From: an uncultured Collinsella sp. | GTDB lineage: Bacteria > Actinomycetota > Coriobacteriia > Coriobacteriales > Coriobacteriaceae | Reading direction: 5' to 3' | Length of the DNA stretch: 31,156 nucleotides | Assembly: GCA_900550415.1 (NCBI GenBank) | Contig: URSO01000022.1 | Coordinates: forward strand, 1 to 31,156 | Part shown: positions 1 to 8,669 of the stretch, one piece after another | How the letters are laid out: the number at the start of each line of letters is the position of its first letter | Position numbering within the stretch: position 1 is the first letter of the stretch | Notes under the pieces: model-generated | Told to the model about the DNA's origin: nothing | Database searches by the model: none | What the model saw: the letters and a program-made list of their open reading frames with translations, nothing else | Made by a program: the position numbers and the translations under genes

Positions 1-38
1 CCACCCGTTTGTCTCATATCTAGCCCAAAGCAGGCCAG

Positions 39-3000
39 TTACTTCTTAATGCCACGTCCCAGACGCTTGGCGACCGATGCAACGGCCTCCTCGCTGGCCG
101 GCCCGCAGCTCACGCAGCCATCGTGGGCACGCATCTGGCCGGTGACCTCGTCCATCGCGAGCGGCGCCACCTTCTCGAGCTTAAAGCCCTTACCGGCGCG
201 CATGTTCTCCTTGGCCACGCTGATCATGAGCTTAATACGGTTGAGCTGGTTGACCTCGGACGCGCCGGGGTCGTAGTCCACCGCGACGATGTTGCTCTCG
301 GGATGTTGGCGGCGCAGCTCCTTGATTACGGCCTTGCCCACCACGTGATTGGGCAGGCACGCGAAGGGCTGCGTGCAGATGATGTTGGGCGCACCGTGAT
401 CGATCAGGTCGAGCATCTCGGCCGTGAGCAGCCAGCCCTCGCCCATGTTGTTGCACACCGAAAGCACCGTGCGGGCCTTGTCGGCCATGGTGCCGATGCG
501 CTCGGGCGCCTCAAAGCGGCGGGACTTCTCGAGCATCTCCTCCACCGGCGTGCGCATCCAGTCCACCAGCTTGATGAGCGCCTGCATGCCCGCGCGCGTA
601 GTGGGAGAGCTTCCCAGCTCGTCCTTCTGCAGCTCGGCGTTGCTCATGGAGTACAGGAAGAAGTCGAGCAGGCCCGGCACCACGGCCTCGCAGCCCTCGC
701 GCTCGATAACGTCGACCACGTGGTTGTTGGCCGTGGGATGGAACTTGACCAAGATCTCGCCGACCACGCCCACGCGCGGCTTGGTGCCCTCGCCCACGAG
801 CGGCATGGAGTCGAACGCGCGGATGGCCTCGCGGCACAGCTTGGTGTAGTTATGCCTGTTGAACTTGGGCGCCAGCTTGCGGGCGCGCGCCATGTACTCC
901 TCGTAGAGTGCGTTCGCCGCACCGGGCGTTGCCTCGTACGGGCGGCAACGATAGAGCATCTGCATCATCACGTCGCCAAAGAGCACCGCGTAGACTGCCT
1001 GCTTAAGCAGCGCCGGCGTAATCTTAAAGCCGGGGTTGTCCTCGCCCAGCGCCACGGCCGAAAGCGAGATCACCGGGATCTCGGGGTGGCCGCTCTCGCG
1101 CAGGGCCTTGCGGATGAGCGCGATGTAGTTGGTGGCACGGCAGCCGCCGCCGGTCTGGCTGATAACCACGGCCGTCTTGGACAGATCGTACCTGCCGCTC
1201 TCGATGGCCTCCATAATCTGGCCCGTTACCAGGATCGACGGGTAGCAAATGTCATTGTTCACGTAGCGCAGGCCGGCCTCGACGGCATCGTGATCGGTCG
1301 AGGGCAGCAGCTCCAAGTTGTAGCCGGCACCGCGGAACACCTCTTTGACCAGGTCAAAGTGGATCGGCGCCATCTGCGGGCACAGGATGGTGTAGCCCTC
1401 CTCGCGCATCTGCTCGGTAAAGGGCACCTTGGGCCACGCGGTCGAAGCACTCTCGCGCTGAGCCTCAAACGTGTACTTGCGGCTCGCGAACGCGGGGGCA
1501 TCCTTGGAGGGAGCCACCGGCGCGGCATCGCCCTGCTCGTAGGCCTCGCCCGCGGCCGTGGCCTCGGCCAGGCGCTCGGCCTCCTGGTCCTTAAGCGCGG
1601 CCATGAGCGAGCGGATGCGGATGCGCGCGGCACCCAGGTTGGATACCTCGTCGATCTTGAGCACGGTGTAGATCTTGCCGCTGGCTTCCAGAATCTCCTG
1701 CACCTGATCGGTGGTCAGGGCGTCCAGACCGCAGCCGAAAGAGTTGAGCTGGATCAGGTCCAGGTCGTTGCGCATCGTCACAAAACGGGCGACGGCGTAC
1801 AGGCGGCTGTGGTACATCCACTGGTCGACGACGCGGATGGGGCGCTCGGGCTTCACCAGATGCGCGAGCGAATCCTCGGTAAAGACCGCAAAGCCAAAGC
1901 TCGAGATAAGCTCAGGCAGGGCATGGTTGATCTCGGGGTCGTTATGGTAGGGACGACCGGCGAGCACGATGCCGTGACCGCCATGGTCCTCGACCCACTT
2001 AAGAGCCTCCTCGCCCATGGTCTGGATGTCCTCGTGGAAACGCGCATCGGCCTCAAAGGCGGCGTTGACGGCGGCATCGACCTCGGAGCGCGTGATCTTG
2101 GGTCCACGCACGCGACCGCGACCGGCTTGCGCATCGGCCACGCGGTCGACGGCGAGCACCTGGTACAGGCGGCGCTTGAGCTCGGTCTTGTCATGATAGG
2201 GCACAAACGGGTACAGGAACTCGATGTTCTGCTCGCGAATCTCGTCGATATTGAGCGCCAGCGCCGTGGGGTAGCTCATGACGATGGGGCAGTTATAGCA
2301 GTTGCCGGCGGTCGGATCCTCCTTGCGCTCCCAGCGCACGCACGGCATCCAGATAAAGTCGACGTCGCGGTCGATAAGGTTCATCACGTGGCCGTGGCTC
2401 ATCTTGGCCGGATAGCATACGCTCTCGGACGGCATGGACTCGATACCCGCCTGGTAGGTCTTCTTGCTCGACTGGTCGGACAACTGCACGCTAAAGCCCA
2501 GGCGCGTAAAGAACGCGTGCCAGAAGGGGTAGTTCTCGTACATGTTGAGCGCGCGCGGGATACCCACGGTGCCGCGCGGGGCCTCGTCGGGGCTCAGCAC
2601 CTCGCGGTTAAAGAGCAGCTCGTTTTTCTTTTTGAAGAGGTTGGGGGCCTCGGTCTTCTGCTTTTTGTGGCCGGCACCCTTCTCGCAGCGGTTACCGGTA
2701 ATGAAGCGCCTGCCGCCGCCAAAGTCGTTGACGGTGAGCTGGCAGTTGTTGGAGCAACGTCCGCAGCGGACGTGTTTTTGCGTCACGGTGAGGTGCGCGA
2801 TATCCTCGGCAGAAAGAATGGTCGAGGTGCCGTCGGCGCCGGCGCGATCGCGGGCGAGCAGGGCCGCACCGTAGGCGCCCATGCAGCCGGCGATGTCGGG
2901 GCGCACGGCATGCACGCCGGTGAGCTGCTCAAACGCGCGCAGCGTGGCATCGGACATAAAGGTGCCACCCTGGACGATCACCTGACTGCCGATCTCCTTG

Positions 3001-4820
3001 GGGTCGCGCAGCTTAATGACCTTGAACAGGGCATTCTTGATGACAGAATAGGACAGGCCGGCCGCGATGTCGCCCACCGTGGCGCCTTCCTTTTGCGCCT
3101 GCTTGACGCGCGAGTTCATAAAGACCGTGCAGCGGCTGCCCAGGTCGACCGGGGCCTTGGCGTGGATGGCGACATCGGCAAACGCGCGCACGTCCATGTC
3201 CATGGAGACGGCGAAGCTCTCGATAAAGCTGCCGCAGCCCGACGAGCAGGCCTCATTGAGCATGATGTGCTCGATGACGCCGTCCTTGACGCGCAGGCAC
3301 TTCATGTCCTGGCCGCCAATGTCCAGAATGAACTCGACGCCGGGCAGGAACGCCTTGGCGCCGCGCAGGTGTGCGACAGTCTCGATCTCGCCGGAGTCGG
3401 CCTTGAGAGCCTCGATGAGCAGCGCCTCGCCGTAGCCCGTGGTGGTCACGTGGCCGATGGTGCAGCCCGCGGGAATGTGGTTGTAGAAATCGGCCATGAT
3501 GACCTTGGCCGTGCCCAGGATGTCGCCGTTGTTGTTGCCGTACCAGGTGTGCAACAGCTGGCCGTCCTCGCCCACGAGTGCAGCCTTCATGGTGGTGGAA
3601 CCGGCGTCGATGCCGATGAACACGCGGCCGGTGTAGCCGTCGAGCTTGCCCTTGGGGACGACTTCCTGGTCGTGGCGGGTTTTGAACTCAGCAAAGTCCT
3701 CGTCGGTGGCAAAGAGCGGATCCAGGCGCTCGACCTCGGCACCCTGCGTGTCGCCTAAGCTGTCGATAGCCTCGATGAGCTGCGGGAACGTGCTGAGCTT
3801 GTTGGACTCGTGCGCCATGGCGGCGCCGCTCGCCACAAACAGGTGGGCGTTTTGGGGCACGATACGATGCTCCTCGTCCAGGTTGAGCGTGAGGTAGAAG
3901 CGATGGCGCAACTCGGAGAGATACTGCAGCGGGCCGCCCAGGAAGGCGACGTTACCGCGAATGGGACGGCCGCACGCCAGGCCCGAGATGGTCTGGGTCA
4001 CGACGGCCTGGAAGATGGAAGCGGCGACGTCCTCGGGGCGGGCGCCCTCGTTGAGGAGCGGCTGCACGTCGGTCTTGGCAAAGACGCCGCAGCGACTGGC
4101 GATGGGATAGATGGTGGTGGCGTTGGCCGCGAGCTCGTTAAGGCCGCTCGCGTCGGTGTGCAGCAAGGTTGCCATCTGGTCGATGAACGCGCCCGTACCG
4201 CCGGCGCAGGTGCCGTTCATGCGCTGCTCGATACCGTTGTCAAAGTAGATGATCTTGGCGTCCTCGCCGCCCAGCTCGATGGCAACATCGGTGGCCGGGA
4301 TGAGGGTCTCGACGGCACGCTTGCTGGCGATGACCTCCTGGACAAACTCCAGGCCGAGCCACTGAGATAGCAGCAGACCGCCCGAGCCGGTGATGGCGCA
4401 GGTCATCTGGGCCGTCGGCAGCACGGTCGCAGCGCCCTCGAACAGGTCGCGGGCGCAAGCGCGGACGTCGGTGTGGTGGCGCTGGTACTTGGCGTAGACA
4501 ATCTGGTTGTCGTCGTTGAGCACAGCGAGCTTAACGGTGGTGGAGCCCACGTCGATGCCCAGGTGCAGGTTGCCGCGGGCGGCCTCGGGGTTGAAGATCG
4601 CGCCTTCGGGGGCCTGGGCGGCGGCTACGGGCTCAGCGGCGGTGGCGGGCTCGCTGACGACGGACGTCTCCCCTGCCACGTTCTTGGCATCGGCAACTGC
4701 CTCGGCAACTTTCTCGGCAGCCGCGGTCGCAGCCTTCTGCGCAGCGTCCACCACGGCGGGCGCGGCCTCGCGTGCGGCAGCGACCACACGGTCCTTGATG
4801 CCCTCGACGAGTTTGCTCAT
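39..4820 (-). CDS. giant acyl-CoA dehydratase activase fusion protein (BadF/HgdC-type, 1593 aa)
   Basis: The protein joins two ATPase activase domains to dehydratase-like parts in one chain. Residues 1-80 are an Ala-rich, probably helical leader. Activase domain 1 starts near 87 (IDVGSTTVK) and carries the two cysteine motifs TCAGGTG and SRCGVF. Activase domain 2 starts near 401 (IDAGSTTMK) with ACSSGCG and SRCTVF. A Cys cluster (CGRCSNNC, near 687) leads into a DUF2229-like domain from about 745, and the part from about 1140 (ILCPQMAPIHFD onward) resembles an HgdB-type dehydratase subunit. A final CVSC pair lies near the C-terminus. In the 2-hydroxyacyl-CoA dehydratase family, activases are separate proteins of about 260 residues that share one [4Fe-4S] cluster per dimer and use ATP to inject an electron into the dehydratase. 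The substrate here is unknown. ATG start; the gene begins 11 nt after the TetR gene upstream, so the two are probably cotranscribed. Confidence 0.9.
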   Translation of the reverse strand: MSKLVEGIKDRVVAAAREAAPAVVDAAQKAATAAAEKVAEAVADAKNVAGETSVVSEPATAAEPVAAAQAPEGAIFNPEAARGNLHLGIDVGSTTVKLAVLNDDNQIVYAKYQRHHTDVRACARDLFEGAATVLPTAQMTCAITGSGGLLLSQWLGLEFVQEVIASKRAVETLIPATDVAIELGGEDAKIIYFDNGIEQRMNGTCAGGTGAFIDQMATLLHTDASGLNELAANATTIYPIASRCGVFAKTDVQPLLNEGARPEDVAASIFQAVVTQTISGLACGRPIRGNVAFLGGPLQYLSELRHRFYLTLNLDEEHRIVPQNAHLFVASGAAMAHESNKLSTFPQLIEAIDSLGDTQGAEVERLDPLFATDEDFAEFKTRHDQEVVPKGKLDGYTGRVFIGIDAGSTTMKAALVGEDGQLLHTWYGNNNGDILGTAKVIMADFYNHIPAGCTIGHVTTTGYGEALLIEALKADSGEIETVAHLRGAKAFLPGVEFILDIGGQDMKCLRVKDGVIEHIMLNEACSSGCGSFIESFAVSMDMDVRAFADVAIHAKAPVDLGSRCTVFMNSRVKQAQKEGATVGDIAAGLSYSVIKNALFKVIKLRDPKEIGSQVIVQGGTFMSDATLRAFEQLTGVHAVRPDIAGCMGAYGAALLARDRAGADGTSTILSAEDIAHLTVTQKHVRCGRCSNNCQLTVNDFGGGRRFITGNRCEKGAGHKKQKTEAPNLFKKKNELLFNREVLSPDEAPRGTVGIPRALNMYENYPFWHAFFTRLGFSVQLSDQSSKKTYQAGIESMPSESVCYPAKMSHGHVMNLIDRDVDFIWMPCVRWERKEDPTAGNCYNCPIVMSYPTALALNIDEIREQNIEFLYPFVPYHDKTELKRRLYQVLAVDRVADAQAGRGRVRGPKITRSEVDAAVNAAFEADARFHEDIQTMGEEALKWVEDHGGHGIVLAGRPYHNDPEINHALPELISSFGFAVFTEDSLAHLVKPERPIRVVDQWMYHSRLYAVARFVTMRNDLDLIQLNSFGCGLDALTTDQVQEILEASGKIYTVLKIDEVSNLGAARIRIRSLMAALKDQEAERLAEATAAGEAYEQGDAAPVAPSKDAPAFASRKYTFEAQRESASTAWPKVPFTEQMREEGYTILCPQMAPIHFDLVKEVFRGAGYNLELLPSTDHDAVEAGLRYVNNDICYPSILVTGQIMEAIESGRYDLSKTAVVISQTGGGCRATNYIALIRKALRESGHPEIPVISLSAVALGEDNPGFKITPALLKQAVYAVLFGDVMMQMLYRCRPYEATPGAANALYEEYMARARKLAPKFNRHNYTKLCREAIRAFDSMPLVGEGTKPRVGVVGEILVKFHPTANNHVVDVIEREGCEAVVPGLLDFFLYSMSNAELQKDELGSSPTTRAGMQALIKLVDWMRTPVEEMLEKSRRFEAPERIGTMADKARTVLSVCNNMGEGWLLTAEMLDLIDHGAPNIICTQPFACLPNHVVGKAVIKELRRQHPESNIVAVDYDPGASEVNQLNRIKLMISVAKENMRAGKGFKLEKVAPLAMDEVTGQMRAHDGCVSCGPASEEAVASVAKRLGRGIKK

Positions 4821-4831
4821 TGTCTCTCCTC

Positions 4832-5542
4832 TTAGTTGTTGGACTCGACGGTTGCAGCGGTGTCGGCCGCGTCCTCGAGCTGCAAGTTCAATAGCTTCAT
4901 GCCGTATTCCGGCACGTTGATATCGATGGGTTGGCCATACAGGTCGCCGGGGCGCACAAAAGCGAGCACCGTCATAATGCGCGCCATGGCCTCGGGCGAT
5001 TCGGTGAGCCCACGCTCAAACCAGCGCTGAATCAGGCCGACCTCGGCACTCACGACGTAGGTGACGTAGTAGTCAAAGAATGTGCCCAGCGCTAGGCCCA
5101 AAATGCCCGTCTGCGCACGCGGCACCACAGCCTCACGCGCGGTGTCGATAATCCTTTTAATAAAGGCCTGGTCGCCGCCCGGACCCAGCAGCGCACCGAT
5201 TAAGTCGCGGTTGGCCGCAAGATAACGCAGCAGCTCAACCGAACCGGGCGCCGGCTCAAGCTCATCGATGTTGTGATAGAGATCAGGCAGCTGAGCTGCG
5301 GTGATGAGCTCAATGCGCTCACGGATCTCGGCCAGCAAGCCGTCCTCGATTTGATTGATAAAGTCGGGAATATCGCGATAGTGCGAATAGAACGTGCGGC
5401 GCGTAAGGCCAGCACGCTCGGTGAGCGACGCGACATTAATGCGCGAAAGGTCGCCGCTTTCGGCAAGCTCGCTGGCAAGTGCCTGGCGAAGGGCACGCTG
5501 CGAGCGAAGGGACCGGCGGTCGCATTTCTCGAGCTGGGACAA
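4832..5542 (-). CDS. TetR/AcrR family regulator of the activase operon
   Basis: This 236-residue protein has an N-terminal helix-turn-helix of TetR type (about residues 35-57, SLTERAGLTRRTFYSHYRD) and a helical ligand-binding C-terminal part with no recognisable ligand signature. The chosen start is TTG at 5542. It is preceded by AAGGAGG with a short 4-nt gap, and no ATG is available near it. The gene sits directly upstream of, and 11 nt from, the giant activase fusion gene, so it most likely regulates itself and that gene. Two TGCACA-type palindromes lie just upstream and are the likely operators. The effector may be an acyl-CoA or acid linked to the dehydratase, but that is a guess from context only. 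Confidence 0.88.
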   Translation of the reverse strand: MSQLEKCDRRSLRSQRALRQALASELAESGDLSRINVASLTERAGLTRRTFYSHYRDIPDFINQIEDGLLAEIRERIELITAAQLPDLYHNIDELEPAPGSVELLRYLAANRDLIGALLGPGGDQAFIKRIIDTAREAVVPRAQTGILGLALGTFFDYYVTYVVSAEVGLIQRWFERGLTESPEAMARIMTVLAFVRPGDLYGQPIDINVPEYGMKLLNLQLEDAADTAATVESNN

Positions 5543-5564
5543 GCGTCCTCCTTGTTACTCAGCC

Positions 5565-5623
5565 TGTGCGCTATTGCACAGTGCGAGTATTATTGCACAC
5601 CGTGTGCATCAACACGTAAAGGC
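5565..5623 (-). promoter_or_regulatory. TetR operator pair and candidate promoter of the activase operon
   Basis: TGTGCGCTATTGCACA (5565-5580) has 5-bp inverted outer arms, and TGCACACCGTGTGCA (5594-5608) is a 7+1+7 palindrome. Both share TGCACA half-sites. Read on the minus strand, TTTACG (5623-5618) and TGCAAT (5600-5595) are 17 bp apart and match the sigma70 boxes at 4 of 6 positions each. The second palindrome would therefore overlap the -10 box. This layout fits autorepression, but the promoter call is tentative. Confidence 0.5.
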
Positions 5624-5632
5624 AATATTTGG

Positions 5633-5666
5633 GATGTGACGAGGGGGCAGTCCCTTTGTCACATTA
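5633..5666. repeat. hairpin repeat copy 1 (CAGTCCCTTT loop) overlapping a stop codon
   Basis: The arms ATGTGAC (5634-5640) and GTCACAT (5658-5664) flank a loop containing GGCAGTCCCTTT. The loop core matches three other small hairpins in this window (14604, 24535 and 26750). The right arm runs into the TAA stop codon of the minus-strand HAD gene (5664-5666), so the hairpin immediately follows that gene and may act as its 3' end. There is no clear T-run. Confidence 0.5.
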
Positions 5667-6527
5667 TTCGATGACGGTGCGGGAGTTTTGCTTGCGCATG
5701 GTGGCGAGCATGTGTTTGGGGACGGCATGGACCATGCAGCTGCCGATGGTCACGCTCGCGGCGGCCTTAGCTGCATCGCTTGCGTTTTTGGTCGCGTAGC
5801 TGTGGTGGAAACGCTTGAGCATGGCGATGTCGTTGCCGCCGTCTCCATAGACCGCGACCTCGTCCTCGGCAATGCCGTAGTAACCCGCCAGCCAGGCCAC
5901 GCTCTCGCCCTTGTTGCATGCCGCGTCCGTGATCTCGAACATCACCGGATCGAACGGCGCGTTGACCACACGGTCCGAGCGCTCGGCAAGATACGCCTTA
6001 AGGTCGCGCTCCAGCTCGGGCGAGGTCACGCGACAATTGATCTTGCATACATCGTGGCGCAGGATGTCACCGATCGACTGGTCGAAATACTGCTCCTCGT
6101 GATACCCGCCGCGCGCACGCATGCCGCGCATCACGATGCGCTTGATGGGACTGTCCTTTTTAAAGCCCGCCTGATGCATCTCGAACGAACCGCTCGAGTA
6201 CATGCCATCGGGCGTGGAACAATCAAAGCAAATGTCCGGGAACGCCTTGAGCAGTTCCTCAGTGACCTGCGGATCGATGGTCCAAGTCTTGAGCACCTCG
6301 CCATGGCTGTCGCGCACGATGGATCCATTGGAGCAGCAGGCGTCAAGCGCCAAGCCCGTAAAGCCATGCTCGCCGATCGGCAACGTCGAGCGTCCAGTCG
6401 CGGGAACCACGTGCAGGCCAGCCTCAGTCAGCTCGCGAATGGCGCGGCGGATGGTCCCATCCGCCTCGTGCAGGGCGTTCAGCAGCGTTCCGTCTAAGTC
6501 ACTCGCGAACATCTTGATCATGGACAT
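5664..6527 (-). CDS. Cof-type HAD-IIB family sugar-phosphate phosphatase
   Basis: The 287-residue protein has HAD motif I near the N-terminus (FASDLDGTLL, nucleophile and acid/base Asp) and motif IV near the C-terminus (VYGDGGNDIAML). The large cap between them is typical of the Cof/HAD-IIB subfamily. These soluble enzymes dephosphorylate sugar phosphates, flavin or pyridoxal phosphates and similar small metabolites. The substrate cannot be told from sequence. I chose ATG 6527 because AAGGAG lies just upstream and the protein then begins right before the DLDGT motif; an in-frame ATG at 6521 is equally well spaced. A longer reading from 6614 would include an implausible basic leader. The ribosome site and start lie inside a perfect inverted repeat (6521-6576), which is unusual and could affect translation. 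Confidence 0.88.
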   Translation of the reverse strand: MSMIKMFASDLDGTLLNALHEADGTIRRAIRELTEAGLHVVPATGRSTLPIGEHGFTGLALDACCSNGSIVRDSHGEVLKTWTIDPQVTEELLKAFPDICFDCSTPDGMYSSGSFEMHQAGFKKDSPIKRIVMRGMRARGGYHEEQYFDQSIGDILRHDVCKINCRVTSPELERDLKAYLAERSDRVVNAPFDPVMFEITDAACNKGESVAWLAGYYGIAEDEVAVYGDGGNDIAMLKRFHHSYATKNASDAAKAAASVTIGSCMVHAVPKHMLATMRKQNSRTVIE

Positions 6528-6576
6528 GCCTCTCCTTCGTCTGCCCGATATTGTAGACGAAGGAGAGGCATGTCCA
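6521..6576. repeat. 22-bp perfect inverted repeat around the HAD gene start
   Basis: Positions 6521-6542 and 6555-6576 are exact reverse complements, separated by a 12-nt spacer (GCCCGATATTGT). Each arm contains AAGGAGAGGC followed by ATG, so the ribosome site and start codon of the HAD gene are duplicated in mirror image on the plus strand. The minus-strand sequence TACAAT (6555-6550) at the spacer could serve as a -10 box. Initiation from it would leave only one arm in the HAD mRNA, whereas read-through from the MFS gene would produce a hairpin hiding the ribosome site. Confidence 0.8.
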
Positions 6577-6636
6577 AACAATGCCGTCCCGGCGCGGCGT
6601 ACCACCGCCTTCACAAATTCACGGTGCCCCAGCGCG

Positions 6637-7899
6637 TTAAGACAATCGCCGCAATCGATTTTTCAGCCGATAAAACAGAGCCGTCGTCAACGTCAGCACC
6701 GCCAACATGGCTGCGAATACAATCGCCGGTGTCCATCGATCATATGCAACCCCGTACGTCAATTGGCCGATAGGTATTGCGCAGGAAAGGACCATGTAAA
6801 CGACCGAAAGCACTTTTCCGCAGAGCTCAGTCGGCGCTGCCCGCTGAACAAACGCGATGATTTCAACCGACGCAATGCTCGCCCACACCATGACCCATGC
6901 CGAACCAACCACAAACACGGTGAGCATGCATGCATCTGCGCCGAACAGTAGCGTGACAATGATCGGTGCGACTCCAAAACAGATCATCGCAACATATCGA
7001 CATATGCCATTGAAAGAAAAACGATGCGGCCAAATGCCGACCAAGCCACTGCCGGCAAGACCACCCAAGCCCATAGCCACCTCAACTATCCCAACGCAGG
7101 ACGATTGCATGCCGAGATGCTTTGTAACAATAATGGGAGCGCCAATCATTAGCCCAACCAACGCAAGGTTCAAAACTGCCGCAAGCAAAATCACAGCGAC
7201 CAATAATGCATTTTGCAACAGATACCGAATCGACTCCCGAAAATCGTTTCGGCATGTCGTACGAGTCGCGCCGTCTCCCATCGTTTCAAATGAGGCATTT
7301 TGCTTGAGCGCGCCCCCAAACAAGAGAGCTGAAATCGCAAACGCCACCGACGCGGTTGTGCAAAGAGCATCGATGCCAAAGTACCCATAGACTGCCGTCC
7401 CGACCACAGGGCCCAAGATATTGCTCACCATGGTCATCTGCGAAACCAATGCAGTGGCCCGCTCAACCTTCTCTTCACCCGCCATGCGCACCGTCTCAAT
7501 TTGGAGCATTGGCTTCAGCAGCGATTGAGAACCATATTGAACACAAAGTATCGCTACTACGACGACCGCAAGAGGCAATGAGTGCTTCATGGGGATAGAC
7601 AGCAGTGATGCAGTCATCAGAGCAATGCCGAGGGACACGAGGACCTCGCGATGTCTTCCCCTATCCGCCAAGATTCCGCCAACCGGAGTTGCAAGTACGC
7701 CGGGTATGAACGCTATCGCCGCGACGACGCCATATAACGTTGACGATCCACTGCGATCGAACAAGTAAAGTGGATACGCAAAGCACAGCGCCGACAGCAT
7801 CGAATACGTGCACAGCTGCGCAACCAGAAGTTCCGCGAGCCTGATTGACCGCACTGTTTTTGATTTCAACGAGACACCGACGTCTCTCAGCCCAGCCAT
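6637..7899 (-). CDS. MFS family transporter, probable drug exporter
   Basis: This 420-residue integral membrane protein has a hydrophobic pattern consistent with about 12 helices. It has the MFS loop between helices 2 and 3 (PVGGILADRGRHREVLV, close to the consensus G-x-L-x-D-R-x-G-R). Proteins of this subgroup usually export drugs or other small hydrophobic molecules by proton antiport. The start at ATG 7899 follows AGGGGGTGG. A longer reading from 7977 would run through the operator region and is rejected. Base composition is visibly more AT-rich than in the neighbours, which suggests acquisition by transfer. A TetR gene lies directly upstream on the same strand and two matching palindromes occupy the gap, so expression is probably repressed until a substrate binds the regulator. 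Confidence 0.87.
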   Translation of the reverse strand: MAGLRDVGVSLKSKTVRSIRLAELLVAQLCTYSMLSALCFAYPLYLFDRSGSSTLYGVVAAIAFIPGVLATPVGGILADRGRHREVLVSLGIALMTASLLSIPMKHSLPLAVVVVAILCVQYGSQSLLKPMLQIETVRMAGEEKVERATALVSQMTMVSNILGPVVGTAVYGYFGIDALCTTASVAFAISALLFGGALKQNASFETMGDGATRTTCRNDFRESIRYLLQNALLVAVILLAAVLNLALVGLMIGAPIIVTKHLGMQSSCVGIVEVAMGLGGLAGSGLVGIWPHRFSFNGICRYVAMICFGVAPIIVTLLFGADACMLTVFVVGSAWVMVWASIASVEIIAFVQRAAPTELCGKVLSVVYMVLSCAIPIGQLTYGVAYDRWTPAIVFAAMLAVLTLTTALFYRLKNRLRRLS

Positions 7900-7911
7900 A
7901 AGCCCACCCCC

Positions 7912-7995
7912 TATACATACCACTAGTATGTATTTAATGACTTGAAAAGGGCAGCCGTGGCTACCCTCACAAATCAATTACATACCGTTGGTATC
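7912..7995 (-). promoter_or_regulatory. two matching TetR operators upstream of the MFS gene
   Basis: The first operator, 7912-7932, has exact 8-bp arms ATACATAC and GTATGTAT around CACTA. The second, 7982-7994, is ATACCGTTGGTAT with 5-bp arms. Aligned as 15-mers (CATACCACTAGTATG and CATACCGTTGGTATC), they agree at most positions outside the centre, as expected for two sites of one regulator. They lie between the TetR stop codon (8000) and the MFS start (7899). A single -35/-10 pair cannot be assigned with confidence. Confidence 0.65.
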
Positions 7996-7999
7996 TATA

Positions 8000-8662
8000 T
8001 TACCACCCGGCGCGGTCCCATACGCCCCAAATCTGCGCCGTTGTCTGAAGCACTTCATTACCCAAATCGAGCCCCACCGCGGCAGCCATCTGCGCCAAAC
8101 ATTGTGCGCGAGCGAGCATTCGCTCCTTGGGCTCGAGCGGACGGAACAATGGCAGCAGCCAAAGATTCGCCAACAACGATACGGCCTCCGCCGCTTCGCG
8201 CGGGCATTCGCACGCAATGGAGCCGTCGGCGATGCCCTCCTCGATCACTGGCAAGAGACAGCCATCGGCCGACTCGTCAAATGAGCCCTGGTACTGCATC
8301 GCCAGTAGGCGCGAGCTTTTTACCGGATCTGCTGCAGGACGCATACGTGCCCATAGCTCAATTTGTGGAACAACGGACTCGGGAGCGTACAGTCGCTTGA
8401 GCTTTTGGGCTCCGGTCATATTACCGACGCCAAGCATCGAGCGGCGGTGCTCAACAATCGGAGTCATCGCCCGATCAAACGCGGCGTTGAAAATCTCTTC
8501 TTTGCTCTTGAAGTGATGATAGACAGCGCCCTTGGTCATGCCGTCGAGACGGTCAACGATATCTTGAATACTCGTCCCCTCATAACCCTGTGCGCAGAAT
8601 AGCTCCAGTGCCGCGTCGAGAATCTTCGCGACCGTCTCCTCGGGATATTTATTGCGACCCAT
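8000..8662 (-). CDS. TetR/AcrR family regulator of the MFS transporter
   Basis: The protein has about 220 residues. The N-terminal helix-turn-helix includes FCAQGYEGTSIQDIVDRLDG followed by MTKGAVYHHFKSKEEIF, a classic TetR recognition region. The C-terminal domain would bind the inducer. It begins at ATG 8662 (MGRNKYPEE) after a GGGCGG sequence; an upstream in-frame ATG at 8698 would add 12 residues that are unusual for the family. The gene precedes the MFS transporter on the same strand, and twin operators lie in the gap, so it probably represses that transporter. Whether it also controls itself is not shown, because no matching palindrome was seen upstream of it. A 12-bp inverted repeat sits just before its ribosome site. 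Confidence 0.88.
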   Translation of the reverse strand: MGRNKYPEETVAKILDAALELFCAQGYEGTSIQDIVDRLDGMTKGAVYHHFKSKEEIFNAAFDRAMTPIVEHRRSMLGVGNMTGAQKLKRLYAPESVVPQIELWARMRPAADPVKSSRLLAMQYQGSFDESADGCLLPVIEEGIADGSIACECPREAAEAVSLLANLWLLPLFRPLEPKERMLARAQCLAQMAAAVGLDLGNEVLQTTAQIWGVWDRAGW

Positions 8663-8669
8663 AATCCGC

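Noticed and set aside
123..3758. 1211-codon open frame on the plus strand
   Set aside because: It is antisense to the giant activase gene, whose domains are clear. The frame is open because of GC-rich codon bias and its translation has no recognisable domain.
6570..6773. 67-codon plus-strand gene with a perfect ribosome site
   Set aside because: The ribosome site and ATG are only the mirror copy of the HAD start; the frame overlaps the end of the MFS gene and its product shows no recognisable feature.
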